Position numbers and translations under genes: made by a program
In this document: positions 1 through 8,623 of the stretch, in pieces
How the letters are laid out: every line of letters starts with the position of its first letter
Numbering within the stretch: position 1 is the stretch's first letter
DNA from: Luteimonas sp. S4-F44
GTDB lineage: Bacteria > Pseudomonadota > Gammaproteobacteria > Xanthomonadales > Xanthomonadaceae
Direction: 5' to 3'
Length of the DNA stretch: 64,000 bases
NCBI RefSeq assembly: GCF_022637415.1
Contig: NZ_CP093340.1
Span: 2,232,001-2,296,000, forward strand
The notes under the pieces: model-generated
Seen by the model: only the letters and a program-made list of their open reading frames with translations
Told to the model about the DNA's origin: nothing
Database searches by the model: none

Positions 1-681
1 CTCGTCCAGTGGGCCAACGCCGCCGGCGCTCAGGTGACGATGCTGGAACTTGCCTCCCAGTTCCGCTGCAGCGGCTCGGATGGCTATATCGCATGGCTCG
101 ACGACTGGCTGGGCCTGCGCGAGACCGCTAACCCGGACTTCGACCGCGACACCTTCGACTTTCGCATCGTCGACTCCCCGGTCGAGTTGCACGATTTGAT
201 CCGCGAAAAGAACAAGGTCAACAACAAGTCGCGCGTTGTGGCGGGCTACTGCTGGGACTGGAACAGCAAGAAGAACCCGAACGCCGACGACATCGTGATC
301 CCGGAGTTCGGCTATCGCGCGCAGTGGAACCTGGACCGCGACGGCAGCCTCTGGATCGTGGCAGAAGATTCGGTCGAACAGGTCGGCTGCATCCACACCT
401 GCCAGGGCCTGGAGCTGGACTACGTCGGCGTGATCATCGGCCCGGACCTGCAATCATGCGACGGCCAGCTGGTCACCGCCCCCGAACATCGCTCGCGCAT
501 GGACCGCTCGATTCGCGGCTACAAGACGCTGATGAAGCAGGACCCCGAAGCCACGCGGGAGCGTGTGGATCGGATCATCCGCAACACGTACAAGACGCTG
601 ATGAGCCGGGGGATGAAAGGGTGCTACGTGTATGCGACGAATATCAATCGCATCCCGTATCAATTCCCCGATCTGCGCTGA
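1..681 (+). CDS. DUF2075-type helicase-like protein, 3' part only
   Basis: The reading frame is open from the first base of the window, so the gene begins upstream and only its C-terminal ~226 residues are seen. The segment HTCQGLELDYVGVIIGPDL, following a region rich in charged and aromatic residues, resembles the C-terminal part of DUF2075 proteins (P-loop DNA/RNA helicase-like proteins often found in mobile or defence-associated DNA). The Walker motifs would lie outside the window and cannot be checked. It is on the same strand as the hxs operon, 90 bp before hxsD, and shares its lower G+C. A functional link to hxs is not shown; the pairing may only reflect a shared accessory island. Confidence 0.7.
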   Translation, partial: LVQWANAAGAQVTMLELASQFRCSGSDGYIAWLDDWLGLRETANPDFDRDTFDFRIVDSPVELHDLIREKNKVNNKSRVVAGYCWDWNSKKNPNADDIVIPEFGYRAQWNLDRDGSLWIVAEDSVEQVGCIHTCQGLELDYVGVIIGPDLQSCDGQLVTAPEHRSRMDRSIRGYKTLMKQDPEATRERVDRIIRNTYKTLMSRGMKGCYVYATNINRIPYQFPDLR

Positions 682-771
682 AACCGGCAAATACCGAATT
701 TTCAGTTGCGAAAAATCGCGACCTAGCGCACAGTACCTAAGCCGCGGGGGGGCGGCACAGGGGGATGAGCG

Positions 772-1077
772 ATGGACAGCTCCACGATCCGGTTCGACCG
801 CGGTCTCTTCGGCGACGAAGTCATCGCGCGCACGGCACACCGCTATACGAATTTCTTCCACGTTGCCATCCACAGCAATGCTGACGAGATCGGCGTGACG
901 CTCACACCGCGTGCTGGTGTCGAGCGCCCCTCTGACTTGGAAGCCCGATTTCGGGACGACGCACTGGACGAGCGCCTGCGGCAATCTGTTCGCGAGGAGA
1001 CATGCGACCTGCACGCGGAACTGATCCGTGCAGCGCTACGCGAAGCGCTGCCGCGGCGCACGGATAGCACGCCATGA
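772..1077 (+). CDS. hxsD: His-Xaa-Ser system protein HxsD
   Basis: A 101-residue protein that opens the hxs operon. The N-terminal half looks like a small alpha/beta fold (AHRYTNFFHVAI). The C-terminal part has LDERLRQSVREET, which matches the conserved tail expected of HxsD, the small partner of the two His-Xaa-Ser radical SAM proteins. A G-rich ribosome-binding stretch (GGGGG) lies just before the ATG. The stop overlaps the hxsB start (ATGA), so the two are probably translationally coupled. The role of HxsD is not established. By size and context it may be a scaffold or substrate-recognition subunit; that is inference. Assignment rests on the motif and on the three recognisable neighbours. 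Confidence 0.85.
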   Translation: MDSSTIRFDRGLFGDEVIARTAHRYTNFFHVAIHSNADEIGVTLTPRAGVERPSDLEARFRDDALDERLRQSVREETCDLHAELIRAALREALPRRTDSTP

Positions 1078-2582
1078 AGTTTCGTCCCGCAGAGGCGTTT
1101 ACCGGCTCTGCTCAGAGCTACCGCCTGCTTCCTCTTCGCTTTCGTCGCCTCTCATGGGATCGCGACCGCGTGTTCGTCTCGTCGTTGGCGGGCGATTGGC
1201 TGATCATGAGTCGAGACGCATTTGATCAGTTCGTTAACCACGCGCTGGACATGCATGATCCTTTGCTGGCGGATTTGCAGTCGCGTCACCTCGCAGTGAT
1301 CGATCCGCAGCGCAGCACGCTTGCACCATTGCTAAGCCAGTATCGAACCCGGAAGTCCTACCTGTTCGGGGGGCCGGCGCTTCATATCTTCGTGGTGTCG
1401 CTGCGATGTCACCACACTTGCAACTATTGCCAAGTATCCCGTCAGCAGGCCTCGGCGACGGCCTTCGATCTAAATGAGTACTCCGCCAACCTTGCGGTCG
1501 AACGCCTGTTCGAGTGGCCGTCGCGCGAGCTGACCATCGAATTCCAGGGGGGAGAGCCACTACTCAATTTTGAGCAGGTGAGGGCTATCACCGAACGGAT
1601 CGTTGCGCTTAATGTCGTCGAGAAGCGTGCGTTGCGCTTTGTGCTGGCCTCTACCTTGCATGATCTCACCGATGCGCAATTGGCTTTTTTCCAGGAACAC
1701 CGCTTCAAACTCTCGACCTCGCTTGATGGCCCTGAGTGGCTACACAACGCAAATCGGCCAAGGCCAGAGCGCGACAGCTACCGGCGTACGGTCGAGGGCA
1801 TGGCGCGTGGCCGCAAGGCGCTGGGGGATGATGCTGTATCGGCACTGACCACACTGACCCGCCGCAGCCTTGAGGCGCCCGAAGCCATCATCGATGAGTA
1901 TCGGAAACTCGGCCTCCATTCCATCTCGTTGCGTCCGCTAAGCCCCTACGGCTTTGCCGCAAAGACGCGCGAGCGCAACGGCTACAGCACGGCGAATTAT
2001 CTTGCGTTCTACAGGCGAGCGCTGGAGCATCTGCTGGCGGTCAACCGCTCCGGCTACGTCATGGATGAGACGTTTGCCAGTTTGCTGCTCTCGCAGTTAC
2101 TTGGTCCTTTCGGGCACGGCTACGTGGACCTGCGCTCGCCTACAGGCGGGGGCTTCGGTGCGGTCATCTACGACTACGATGGTCAGGTGTACCCCTCCGA
2201 CGAAGCGCGCATGCTGGCGGCCATGGGGGATACCTCGTTCGCACTCGGTCACGTGGCTCAGTCAGTGAGTGATTGGTTGGCTTCACCGGCCATGGCACGC
2301 CTGATGGCTGCCGGGGTGTCCGAGTCACTGCCCACATGTAGCGATTGTGCCTACGTCCCGATGTGCGGCGCAGACCCCATCGAGCACTATGCCCGTCAGG
2401 GTGACGCCATTGGTCACCGCCCAACGAGCGACTTCTGCCAGCGGCAGATGGGAATGTTCGATTTTTTGCTGCAGCGCTATGAGTCCGCCGATACCGCGGA
2501 CCGGCGTGTGCTGGAAAGCTGGGCTTTCGGGAATATCAGTAGTCCCCACGAAGCAGAGGACGCACTCGATGCTGCCGCTTGA
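1074..2582 (+). CDS. hxsB: His-Xaa-Ser system radical SAM maturase HxsB
   Basis: A 502-residue radical SAM protein. The cluster motif CX3CX2C is at Cys112, Cys116 and Cys119 (RCHHTCNYCQ), followed by the glycine-rich QGGEPLLNF segment that contacts SAM. A SPASM-like C-terminal region carries further cysteines at about 422, 425, 431 and 455, suggesting auxiliary Fe-S clusters. The ~110 residues before the barrel may hold a substrate-binding domain. The ATG overlaps the hxsD stop, and the gene has no clear Shine-Dalgarno of its own, fitting coupled translation. It is one of two radical SAM proteins thought to modify HxsA post-translationally; the chemistry is unknown to me. G+C is visibly lower than in the chromosomal genes to the right. 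Confidence 0.92.
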   Translation: MKFRPAEAFTGSAQSYRLLPLRFRRLSWDRDRVFVSSLAGDWLIMSRDAFDQFVNHALDMHDPLLADLQSRHLAVIDPQRSTLAPLLSQYRTRKSYLFGGPALHIFVVSLRCHHTCNYCQVSRQQASATAFDLNEYSANLAVERLFEWPSRELTIEFQGGEPLLNFEQVRAITERIVALNVVEKRALRFVLASTLHDLTDAQLAFFQEHRFKLSTSLDGPEWLHNANRPRPERDSYRRTVEGMARGRKALGDDAVSALTTLTRRSLEAPEAIIDEYRKLGLHSISLRPLSPYGFAAKTRERNGYSTANYLAFYRRALEHLLAVNRSGYVMDETFASLLLSQLLGPFGHGYVDLRSPTGGGFGAVIYDYDGQVYPSDEARMLAAMGDTSFALGHVAQSVSDWLASPAMARLMAAGVSESLPTCSDCAYVPMCGADPIEHYARQGDAIGHRPTSDFCQRQMGMFDFLLQRYESADTADRRVLESWAFGNISSPHEAEDALDAAA

Positions 2583-3786
2583 AACCAAAGCTGCGGTGAC
2601 CGGCCTGACGAGTCCGCTACTAGTCAAGCTTGCTGGGCTACACGAACTCGCCGAGGACCAGTACCCGCTCGAGCGAATGGCTTTGGATTTGAGATCGATT
2701 CCCAAGGCCGCGATGACACCTGAACTTCTCGACCTACGATGGGGCGCACTCATCGGTACCCAGCCATGGGAGGACGTCGTCTCAGACGGTCTACTTGCGC
2801 AGGTCTGGTCGTCCGGACGTCCTGTGGCGGCGCTGCAAGGCGACAGCGCCATCGCCAAACCCGGCGACGTCCTTGAGCTAGACCCCTACCGTCAGCGCGC
2901 CGCCGTGCGCTATCGTCGCGGCGACAATGGCAATGTGCTTTTCGCTACCGAGCGCTGCAACAGCTATTGCCTGATGTGTTCCCAGCCGCCGCGCCAGGTT
3001 GAGGATGATTGGCGGGTTCAGCATCTTTGCGATCTGGTGGAGCTCATCGACGACACCGAGCCATCGCTGGCGATCAGCGGCGGGGAACCGACACTGTTGG
3101 GCGATGGTCTCGCTACTGTTGTAGCGAAGTGCTCGGAGCGCCTGCCCAGTACGCACTTACACGTACTGTCCAATGGTCGTCTTCTCGGCAGCACCGACCT
3201 CGCTAACCAGTTCGAGCGCATCCATCCCCGTTTGACCTGGGGTATACCACTCTATGGGGATCACTACGCCTTGCACGACTACGTGGTCCAGAGTGAGGGC
3301 GCATTCGCGCAGACCCTCCGCGGCCTGTATGCACTCGAGGCGGCCAAGCAACGCATCGAGATCCGCGTCGTACTAGTGAAACCATCGCTCGAACGTCTGG
3401 AGGCGCTTGCTCGCTTCATTCTTCGCAACCTTCCGTTTGTCGAGCATGTCGCGCTGATGGGCATCGAGCCGACCGGCTTTGCCAAGGCGCACCACGCGGC
3501 ACTCTGGGCAGACCCGGCCGACTACAGCGCGCAGCTGCAAGGTGCAGTGAATGCTTTGAGCCGTCGCGGAATGGATGTTTCGCTTTACAACCTGCCCTTA
3601 TGCACCATTCCGGAATCGCTTTGGCCGTTCGCGCGTCAAAGCATTTCCAACTGGAAGAACGATTACCTCGATGCATGTACCCCATGCGCTGTAAAGCATC
3701 GCTGCGGTGGCTTCTTCTCCTGGGTGACCCCCCAATGGACGAGCCGCGCAGTCATCCCCATTGAACTCGATCTGGAGGCCGCCTGA
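2569..3786 (+). CDS. hxsC: His-Xaa-Ser system radical SAM maturase HxsC
   Basis: A 405-residue radical SAM protein. I chose the ATG at 2569 because AGAGGA lies about 9 bases upstream; it overlaps the end of hxsB by 14 bases. The frame is open further upstream, but that part is shadowed by hxsB. The cluster motif CX3CX2C is at Cys130, Cys134 and Cys137 (ERCNSYCLMC), followed by ISGGEPTLLG. A C-terminal cysteine set at 370, 373 and 379 (CTPCAVKHRC) suggests at least one auxiliary cluster. The ~125 residues before the barrel are family-specific. HxsB and HxsC always occur together in this system, so each may do a different step or they may act as a heterodimer; this is inference. Confidence 0.9.
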   Translation: MLPLETKAAVTGLTSPLLVKLAGLHELAEDQYPLERMALDLRSIPKAAMTPELLDLRWGALIGTQPWEDVVSDGLLAQVWSSGRPVAALQGDSAIAKPGDVLELDPYRQRAAVRYRRGDNGNVLFATERCNSYCLMCSQPPRQVEDDWRVQHLCDLVELIDDTEPSLAISGGEPTLLGDGLATVVAKCSERLPSTHLHVLSNGRLLGSTDLANQFERIHPRLTWGIPLYGDHYALHDYVVQSEGAFAQTLRGLYALEAAKQRIEIRVVLVKPSLERLEALARFILRNLPFVEHVALMGIEPTGFAKAHHAALWADPADYSAQLQGAVNALSRRGMDVSLYNLPLCTIPESLWPFARQSISNWKNDYLDACTPCAVKHRCGGFFSWVTPQWTSRAVIPIELDLEAA

Positions 3787-4376
3787 TGTCTGCTGCTCTC
3801 ATCCTCACAGGCGGCGCACTAGGCGCCTTCGCGCCGGAGCCCCCACAACGCCCGACAGACCTGCTGCAACTTGCCGCCGCGGATGCCAAGTACTCGACCG
3901 TGTTGAGCTCATCGCTCAACGCCGGGCTCGACAACCTCTATGCAGGCCATCGAAGCCATAGTTCGCACCGGTCACACAGTTCGCACCGGTCGCATTCGTC
4001 AGGCTCGGGCAGTTCATACCGCTCCTATACTCCACCATCGACTTACCCGCCTCCGCCGCGGCCACCAACACCCACGCCAAGTCAGGTGAGACCACTCGAC
4101 GAGTCGCGCAACCCCCAATCCACAGGCACGGGAACCAACCTGAGTCCCGCAACGCTGCAGACCCAAGCGCCGCAGCGGAATGCTGAAGACCTGAGCATGC
4201 TGATAATGCGGGTGCAGGCCGCGCTCTTTTCTCGCAACTACGATCCAGGTGCGATTGACGGCGTGATGAGCCCCAAGACCCAAACGGCGCTGCGTGCGTT
4301 TCAGACCGCTTATGGCCTCAGGGTCACAGGTACGATGACGACCGAGACGCTGACGGCGTTGAGCGTGAGGCTGTAA
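3786..4376 (+). CDS. hxsA: His-Xaa-Ser repeat protein HxsA, putative modified substrate
   Basis: A 196-residue protein, the likely substrate of HxsB/HxsC. Residues 1-54 form a leader-like segment with a short hydrophobic start. Residues 55-72 are three exact HRSHSS repeats, followed by GSGSS and a Tyr/Pro-rich linker to about 130. Residues 134-196 are a peptidoglycan-binding domain of the PG_binding_1 type (DPGAIDGVMSPKTQTALRAF). The start overlaps the hxsC stop (TGATG), with GGAGG at 3774-3778 giving a good ribosome-binding site. An in-frame stop at 3762 excludes an upstream start. The binding domain implies an envelope location, yet the N-terminus has no basic residue before position 22, so it is a poor match to a classical Sec signal. 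Confidence 0.9.
   Translation: MSAALILTGGALGAFAPEPPQRPTDLLQLAAADAKYSTVLSSSLNAGLDNLYAGHRSHSSHRSHSSHRSHSSGSGSSYRSYTPPSTYPPPPRPPTPTPSQVRPLDESRNPQSTGTGTNLSPATLQTQAPQRNAEDLSMLIMRVQAALFSRNYDPGAIDGVMSPKTQTALRAFQTAYGLRVTGTMTTETLTALSVRL
3948..4001 (+). repeat. 18-bp tandem repeat coding for HRSHSS in hxsA
   Basis: Three consecutive 18-base units encode residues 55-72 of HxsA as HRSHSS each time. The units differ at synonymous positions (for example CAT/CAC, CGA/CGG and AGC/TCA/TCG), so the protein repeat is conserved more strictly than the DNA. This favours selection on the peptide over very recent duplication. Confidence 0.9.
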
Positions 4377-4473
4377 GTCGAGCGGGTTTGCAATCAGCAA
4401 GCGAGAGGCGTTGCCTACACCTCGGGCGTGACAGCAGCCTTGCATCGACCACCCCGCCTGCCTCGTCACACGA

Positions 4474-6666
4474 TCACAGGCGCCACATCCCCCACCGGCG
4501 CAGCCGCCCGCGCGTTTCCAGCAGGTCCACGGCCAGGTCGAGTTCGTCGTCGGCCAGCAACGGGCCGTCGCCGGCGATGGCGTAGCCCACCCAGCGGCCG
4601 CGGCCTTCATGCTTGGCGCGGTAGAGCGCGGCGTCGGCGATGCGCAGGCTCAGCGGCCAGTCGCCGCTGCGGCTGGAGTGCGCGGGAAACAGGCTGGCGC
4701 CCATCGAGACGCTGAGCGCAACGGTCCCCGTCGGGCGCACCAGTGGTTCGGCCTGCAGGCGTTCGCGCAGGCGGCGGAACAAGGCCGGGGCGTCGGCGAG
4801 TGTGCTCCCGGGGCAGATCCACAGGAATTCTTCGCCGCCCCAGCGGGCGATGACGTCGCCGGTGCGGCCGCAGTCGCGCAGGATGTCGCCCAGGTGCATC
4901 AGCGCGTGGTCGCCGCCTTCGTGGCCGTGCAGGTCGTTGACGCGCTTGAAGTGGTCGAGGTCGAGCAGTGCGACGAGCATCGGCGGCTGCGGCTGTCCCT
5001 GGGCCTGCGCGGCGACGCGTGTGTCGAGCCAGGTCTGCACGTAGCGGCGGTTGCGCAGGCCGGTCAGTGCGTCTTCTTCGCTCTGGCGGCGGATGGCGGC
5101 GTTGAGCTGTTCCAGTTCGCGGTGCTGGGCCTCGATCTCGACATTCTTACGGGCAAGTTCGGCATTGGCGTGACGGCGGCGGTGGCCTTCGCGCAGTTTC
5201 AGCACCACGAATGTGCCCAGCGCCAGCAAGGCAGCCAGCAGGCCGTAGACGATGCTGCGCTGGCGTTGTTCGCTGGTCTGCAGCGCGGCGAAGGCGACCT
5301 GTTCGTCGGCACGGGCGCGCTCGACGGCGGCCAGTTCGCTCTCCTTGCGGGCCAGGCCGATGGCCGATTCGAGTTCGGCGATACGGGTGCGCGATTCGAC
5401 GTTCACCGATTCGTCGTTGAGCGCCTTGTACTCGCGCATCAGCGCAAGCGCCTCGCGGTGACGGCCCAGCGCATCGAGGGTGTCGATCATGCGTGGGTAG
5501 AGCTCCAGCCGGCGGGGCACGTTGTCGGACTGGGCGAACAGTGCGCGCGAGCGCTCGAACGCGACCGCCGCGGCCTCGTGTTCGCCCAGGTCCGCATGCG
5601 CGGCGCCGATGTTGGAGTAGACGATGGCGGCCTCGCCGTTGTCGCCGGCGCCTTCGATCGCAGCGGCGGCTTCGCGCAACAGCGGCAGCGCCTCGCGCGG
5701 ACGCTCGAGCCGACGCAGCACGTGGGCCAGGTTGTTGAGCGCGGCCACCGGCGATGCGCCCTCGGCGCGGGCGCTGTCGAGTGCCTGGCGGTACAACGCC
5801 TCGGCCTGGCCCAGGCGGGCAGCGCCTTCATAGGCCGAGCCGAGATTGCTCAGAATCTCGGCGCGCGGCAGCCTGGGCCGGGGGTTGGCGTCATAGGCGG
5901 CCAGCGCGCGGCGGCCGTACTCGATGGCTTTGGGCCAATCCTGGGCGTAGACGAAGACGCCGGTGGCGTTGTGGAGCAAGGCCGGGTCCGCCGGACGGTT
6001 GAGCGCCTTGCCCACGCGCTCGACTTCCAGCAAGGCCTCGATCGCCTCCGGCATGCGGCCCTGCTGGGCGGAGATGATGAAGACGATCTGGTTGGCGTTG
6101 TACTCCACCAGGTGCGGGTGCGTGGGCACCTTCGACAGCGCGATGCGCGCCACGCGCAAGGCGTCGTCCTGCGCGCCCACGTTGTAGTAGGACGCGGCGA
6201 GTTGCCGCCACAGCTCGGCGAGACCGTGCTCGCCGCCGAGGCGGGTTTCCAGGCGCGCGGTCTCGTCCTCGAGCTCGGCAATGCGGGCCGCGTCGCGGGC
6301 CACCCAGATCGCACCGTTGAGCTGCTTGAGCAGCCGCAGCATCTGCTCGGGCGTCAGCGGCGCGCGGGTGCGCAGCGCACTGCCGATCTCGACCACGACA
6401 TCGCGTCGGCTGGCAGCGCCAGCCGCATCGATCAGGGCCAGGCCCAGGGCGATATCCGGGTCCGCCGATGCGTTCGCCTGCCATACCGGTTCTCCCATGC
6501 GCAGCGCGGTGGCCGGGTCGCGGGGCGTGAGTTCGGCGACGCAGGCCGGCACGTCCGCCGGTGTGGTGCAGGGGTCGGCAGTCACCGGCTCGGCGGCCAA
6601 CGAGGGGCCGGCGGCGGCGAGCAGCCACGGCAACAGCAACGAATGCGAACGGGCGCAATGCGACAT
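4474..6666 (-). CDS. TPR-GGDEF diguanylate cyclase, exported sensor part
   Basis: A 730-residue protein that should make cyclic di-GMP. It starts with a signal peptide (LLLPWLLAAAGPSLAA), then TPR repeats over about residues 60-430, a coiled coil, a membrane helix at about 472-491, a second short coiled coil, and a GGDEF domain at the C-terminus. The active-site loop reads GGEEF at about residue 608. An RTGD inhibitory-site motif lies five residues before it, so feedback inhibition by product is likely. The metal-binding LLDLDHFKRVND segment is present. The TPR part would be periplasmic and probably senses a protein or peptide; the signal is unknown. It points toward hxsA and lies convergent with it. 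Confidence 0.92.
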   Translation of the reverse strand: MSHCARSHSLLLPWLLAAAGPSLAAEPVTADPCTTPADVPACVAELTPRDPATALRMGEPVWQANASADPDIALGLALIDAAGAASRRDVVVEIGSALRTRAPLTPEQMLRLLKQLNGAIWVARDAARIAELEDETARLETRLGGEHGLAELWRQLAASYYNVGAQDDALRVARIALSKVPTHPHLVEYNANQIVFIISAQQGRMPEAIEALLEVERVGKALNRPADPALLHNATGVFVYAQDWPKAIEYGRRALAAYDANPRPRLPRAEILSNLGSAYEGAARLGQAEALYRQALDSARAEGASPVAALNNLAHVLRRLERPREALPLLREAAAAIEGAGDNGEAAIVYSNIGAAHADLGEHEAAAVAFERSRALFAQSDNVPRRLELYPRMIDTLDALGRHREALALMREYKALNDESVNVESRTRIAELESAIGLARKESELAAVERARADEQVAFAALQTSEQRQRSIVYGLLAALLALGTFVVLKLREGHRRRHANAELARKNVEIEAQHRELEQLNAAIRRQSEEDALTGLRNRRYVQTWLDTRVAAQAQGQPQPPMLVALLDLDHFKRVNDLHGHEGGDHALMHLGDILRDCGRTGDVIARWGGEEFLWICPGSTLADAPALFRRLRERLQAEPLVRPTGTVALSVSMGASLFPAHSSRSGDWPLSLRIADAALYRAKHEGRGRWVGYAIAGDGPLLADDELDLAVDLLETRGRLRRWGMWRL

Positions 6667-7107
6667 GGACAGGTCCCCAGCAAGACACTGGCGCGCTGGC
6701 GTTCCCTGGCCGATCGGCGCGCCGCCGTCGATCGCCCTCCCCGGTCTGCGACCGATGTCGCATCGTCCGTCCGGATTCTTCGTATCGGCAGCGGCTGCCC
6801 GATCTGTAGTGAAGATTACGTGATGATTGTCACGCGTGGGAAGTGAACTCGGTCACGAACGGCATGCGCCCAAGCCAGGTCCAATGGGCTGCCAATCCAA
6901 GTGCCGTGGGCTGTGCCAAGTGATGCAAGGGCCCGTGTTGGCGCGGCACTGCCATCGCCCTCCTTAGGCCGGGCTGATGCGGACCAGGCAATCGGCATTC
7001 GTCTGTGCGCATGGCGAGCTCGACGGCGCGCTAAGGCGTCAGGAGCGCTGCACGTTGGCGAACGTGCCACCGCATTGGGGCGATGCCAAGCTCGACGTCG
7101 CCTCGCC
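6667..7107. other. Intergenic region without a recognisable gene
   Basis: These 441 bases separate yaeQ from the diguanylate cyclase, both read leftward. No frame here has convincing protein features. The AT-richer stretch near 6810-6840 could hold the cyclase promoter. I see no tRNA, repeat or terminator that I can support. Confidence 0.5.
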
Positions 7108-7656
7108 CTACCCCGTCGGCGCCAGCCGCACCCGCGGCGTCAGCGCGACGCTGGCGCGGTCGCTCATCAGCTGCAGTTCGCCGTCCTGGATCATCGCGGT
7201 CAGGCGCATGCCCCGTTCCAGCAGGCCGACGGCGGCTTCGACATCGGCCGGGTCGAGGTCGAGGACGGTCAGGTTCTTGAGCCGCGCGAGCGCGGCGGGC
7301 TGCTTGCTCCACCAGATCTCGGCGCTGCCGCCGCTGTAGCTCACCACGACCACGCTGCGCGCGCGGGCGCAGGCCTTACGGATGCGGCTTTCATCGGGCT
7401 GGCCCAGATCGATCCACTGCTCGATGTCGCCGGTGTAGTCGCGCAGCCACAGGTCGGGTTCTTCGTCGTTGCTCAGGCCGCGGCCGAATTCCAGCCGCTC
7501 GTGGGCGTACAGCGCGAACGTAATCAGCCGCACCATCAGCCGGTTCGGAGTCTCGGACGGATGCTGGGCGAGCGTGAGGTTGTGCTCGGCGTAGTAATGC
7601 CGGTCCATGTCGCTGACCTGCAGTTCCAGCCGGTAGATCGTCGCGTTGGGCGCCAT
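7108..7656 (-). CDS. yaeQ: YaeQ family protein
   Basis: A 182-residue cytosolic protein with the features of the YaeQ family: the N-terminal strand pattern ATIYRLELQVSDMDRHYY, the segment RLMVRLITFALYAHERLEFG, and EEPDLWLRDYTGDIEQWIDLGQPDE. The fold is PD-(D/E)XK nuclease-like; E. coli YaeQ has been linked to suppression of rfaH loss, but its biochemical role is not settled. The length equals the family norm. It stands alone, with no close partner on its strand. Confidence 0.93.
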   Translation of the reverse strand: MAPNATIYRLELQVSDMDRHYYAEHNLTLAQHPSETPNRLMVRLITFALYAHERLEFGRGLSNDEEPDLWLRDYTGDIEQWIDLGQPDESRIRKACARARSVVVVSYSGGSAEIWWSKQPAALARLKNLTVLDLDPADVEAAVGLLERGMRLTAMIQDGELQLMSDRASVALTPRVRLAPTG

Positions 7657-7934
7657 GGGCGGGCCGTCTCGGAAGGTGCGCCATTGTAGGCGTGCACGGC
7701 GTGTGGCAACCGGTGCGCCTCACGATCACACGCCGGCCCCGGGGTCGCTGCGGCGGCGCTGCTGGCTGCGCCTGACAGCGAGCCTGACGTCGATACCCTG
7801 CATTGTGGTCTACTGCGCGCCAAGCGCCTGCCCCGGTCGTCGACAGCGCCACCCGGACGCATCCGTGTGAGGATATGACGGCGTGTGGCGCAAACACCGC
7901 CGCGCAGGCAACACCAGCCACAAAAGGGAATCGC

Positions 7935-8618
7935 ATGAAGCAGATCGGGTGTGTCGCCATCGCTGTGATCGCACTGCTGGGCGCCAGTGCGTCGGCCGAG
8001 CCCACGACGGCGCCCAAGCGCCCCACGGTCGAGCAGTTGCAGGGCCTGATCGTCGACCGGTCACCACAGACGCGGGTGGACGTGCCCGACAGCGAGCGCA
8101 TCACCGCACGCCGCATCGACATCGTGGACGACAAGGGCGTGATCCGCATGACTCTCTCCGGACAGACACCCGCGCCGATCATCGACGGCATCCAGTACAA
8201 ACGCGCGTTCAATGTGGCCGGCATGGTGTTGTACGACGACACGGGCAGTGAACGCGGTGGTTTCGGCACCGCCGATGTCAATGGCGGCATGGCAGTGCTC
8301 GCGCTGGATCATCCGGCGATGGATGCGATCGGCTGGCGGGTGTCGCCTGATGGCGACGTCCGGTTCTCGATCAACCAGGCCCCGCCGCCGATCCGCGAAC
8401 CCGCATTGGATAACAAGCTCGTACCGGGCGTGCAGGTCCCCACGCGGATCGAGATGCGCGTGGCCGCCGATGGCACGCCGGCGATCGCCCTGAGCGATGC
8501 GCAAGACCGGACCCGCCTGCGCTTGACCGTCACGCCGGAGGGCTACGGCGCCATCGAGTTTCTCGATGCGCAGGGCAAGGTGGTGCACACGCTGGCGCCG
8601 GAAGCCCAGACGCCTTAG
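7935..8618 (+). CDS. Secreted protein of unknown function
   Basis: A 227-residue protein beginning at 7935. The start is supported by AAAAGGGA about six bases upstream and by a classical signal peptide (MKQIGCVAIAVIALLGASASA). The frame is open further upstream, but that part lacks protein character. The mature part is beta-rich with repeated short units such as VDDKGVIRMTLSG, LYDDTGSERGGFGTAD and LSDAQDRTRLRLTV. These recall proteins with repeated beta-hairpins in which Asp-Gly turns alternate with hydrophobic strands. I do not recognise a named family. It converges on the next gene with only five bases between stops. Confidence 0.75.
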   Translation: MKQIGCVAIAVIALLGASASAEPTTAPKRPTVEQLQGLIVDRSPQTRVDVPDSERITARRIDIVDDKGVIRMTLSGQTPAPIIDGIQYKRAFNVAGMVLYDDTGSERGGFGTADVNGGMAVLALDHPAMDAIGWRVSPDGDVRFSINQAPPPIREPALDNKLVPGVQVPTRIEMRVAADGTPAIALSDAQDRTRLRLTVTPEGYGAIEFLDAQGKVVHTLAPEAQTP

Positions 8619-8623
8619 CCGCC

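Noticed and set aside
682..771. Promoter or operator for the hxs operon
   Set aside because: An AT-richer patch with TTGCGA is present, but no convincing -10 element or inverted repeat can be defined by eye.
4609..6846. 745-codon open frame opposite the diguanylate cyclase
   Set aside because: The composition is Gly/Ala/Arg/Val-rich without any domain, while the opposite strand encodes a full TPR-GGDEF protein. High G+C makes such antisense frames common.
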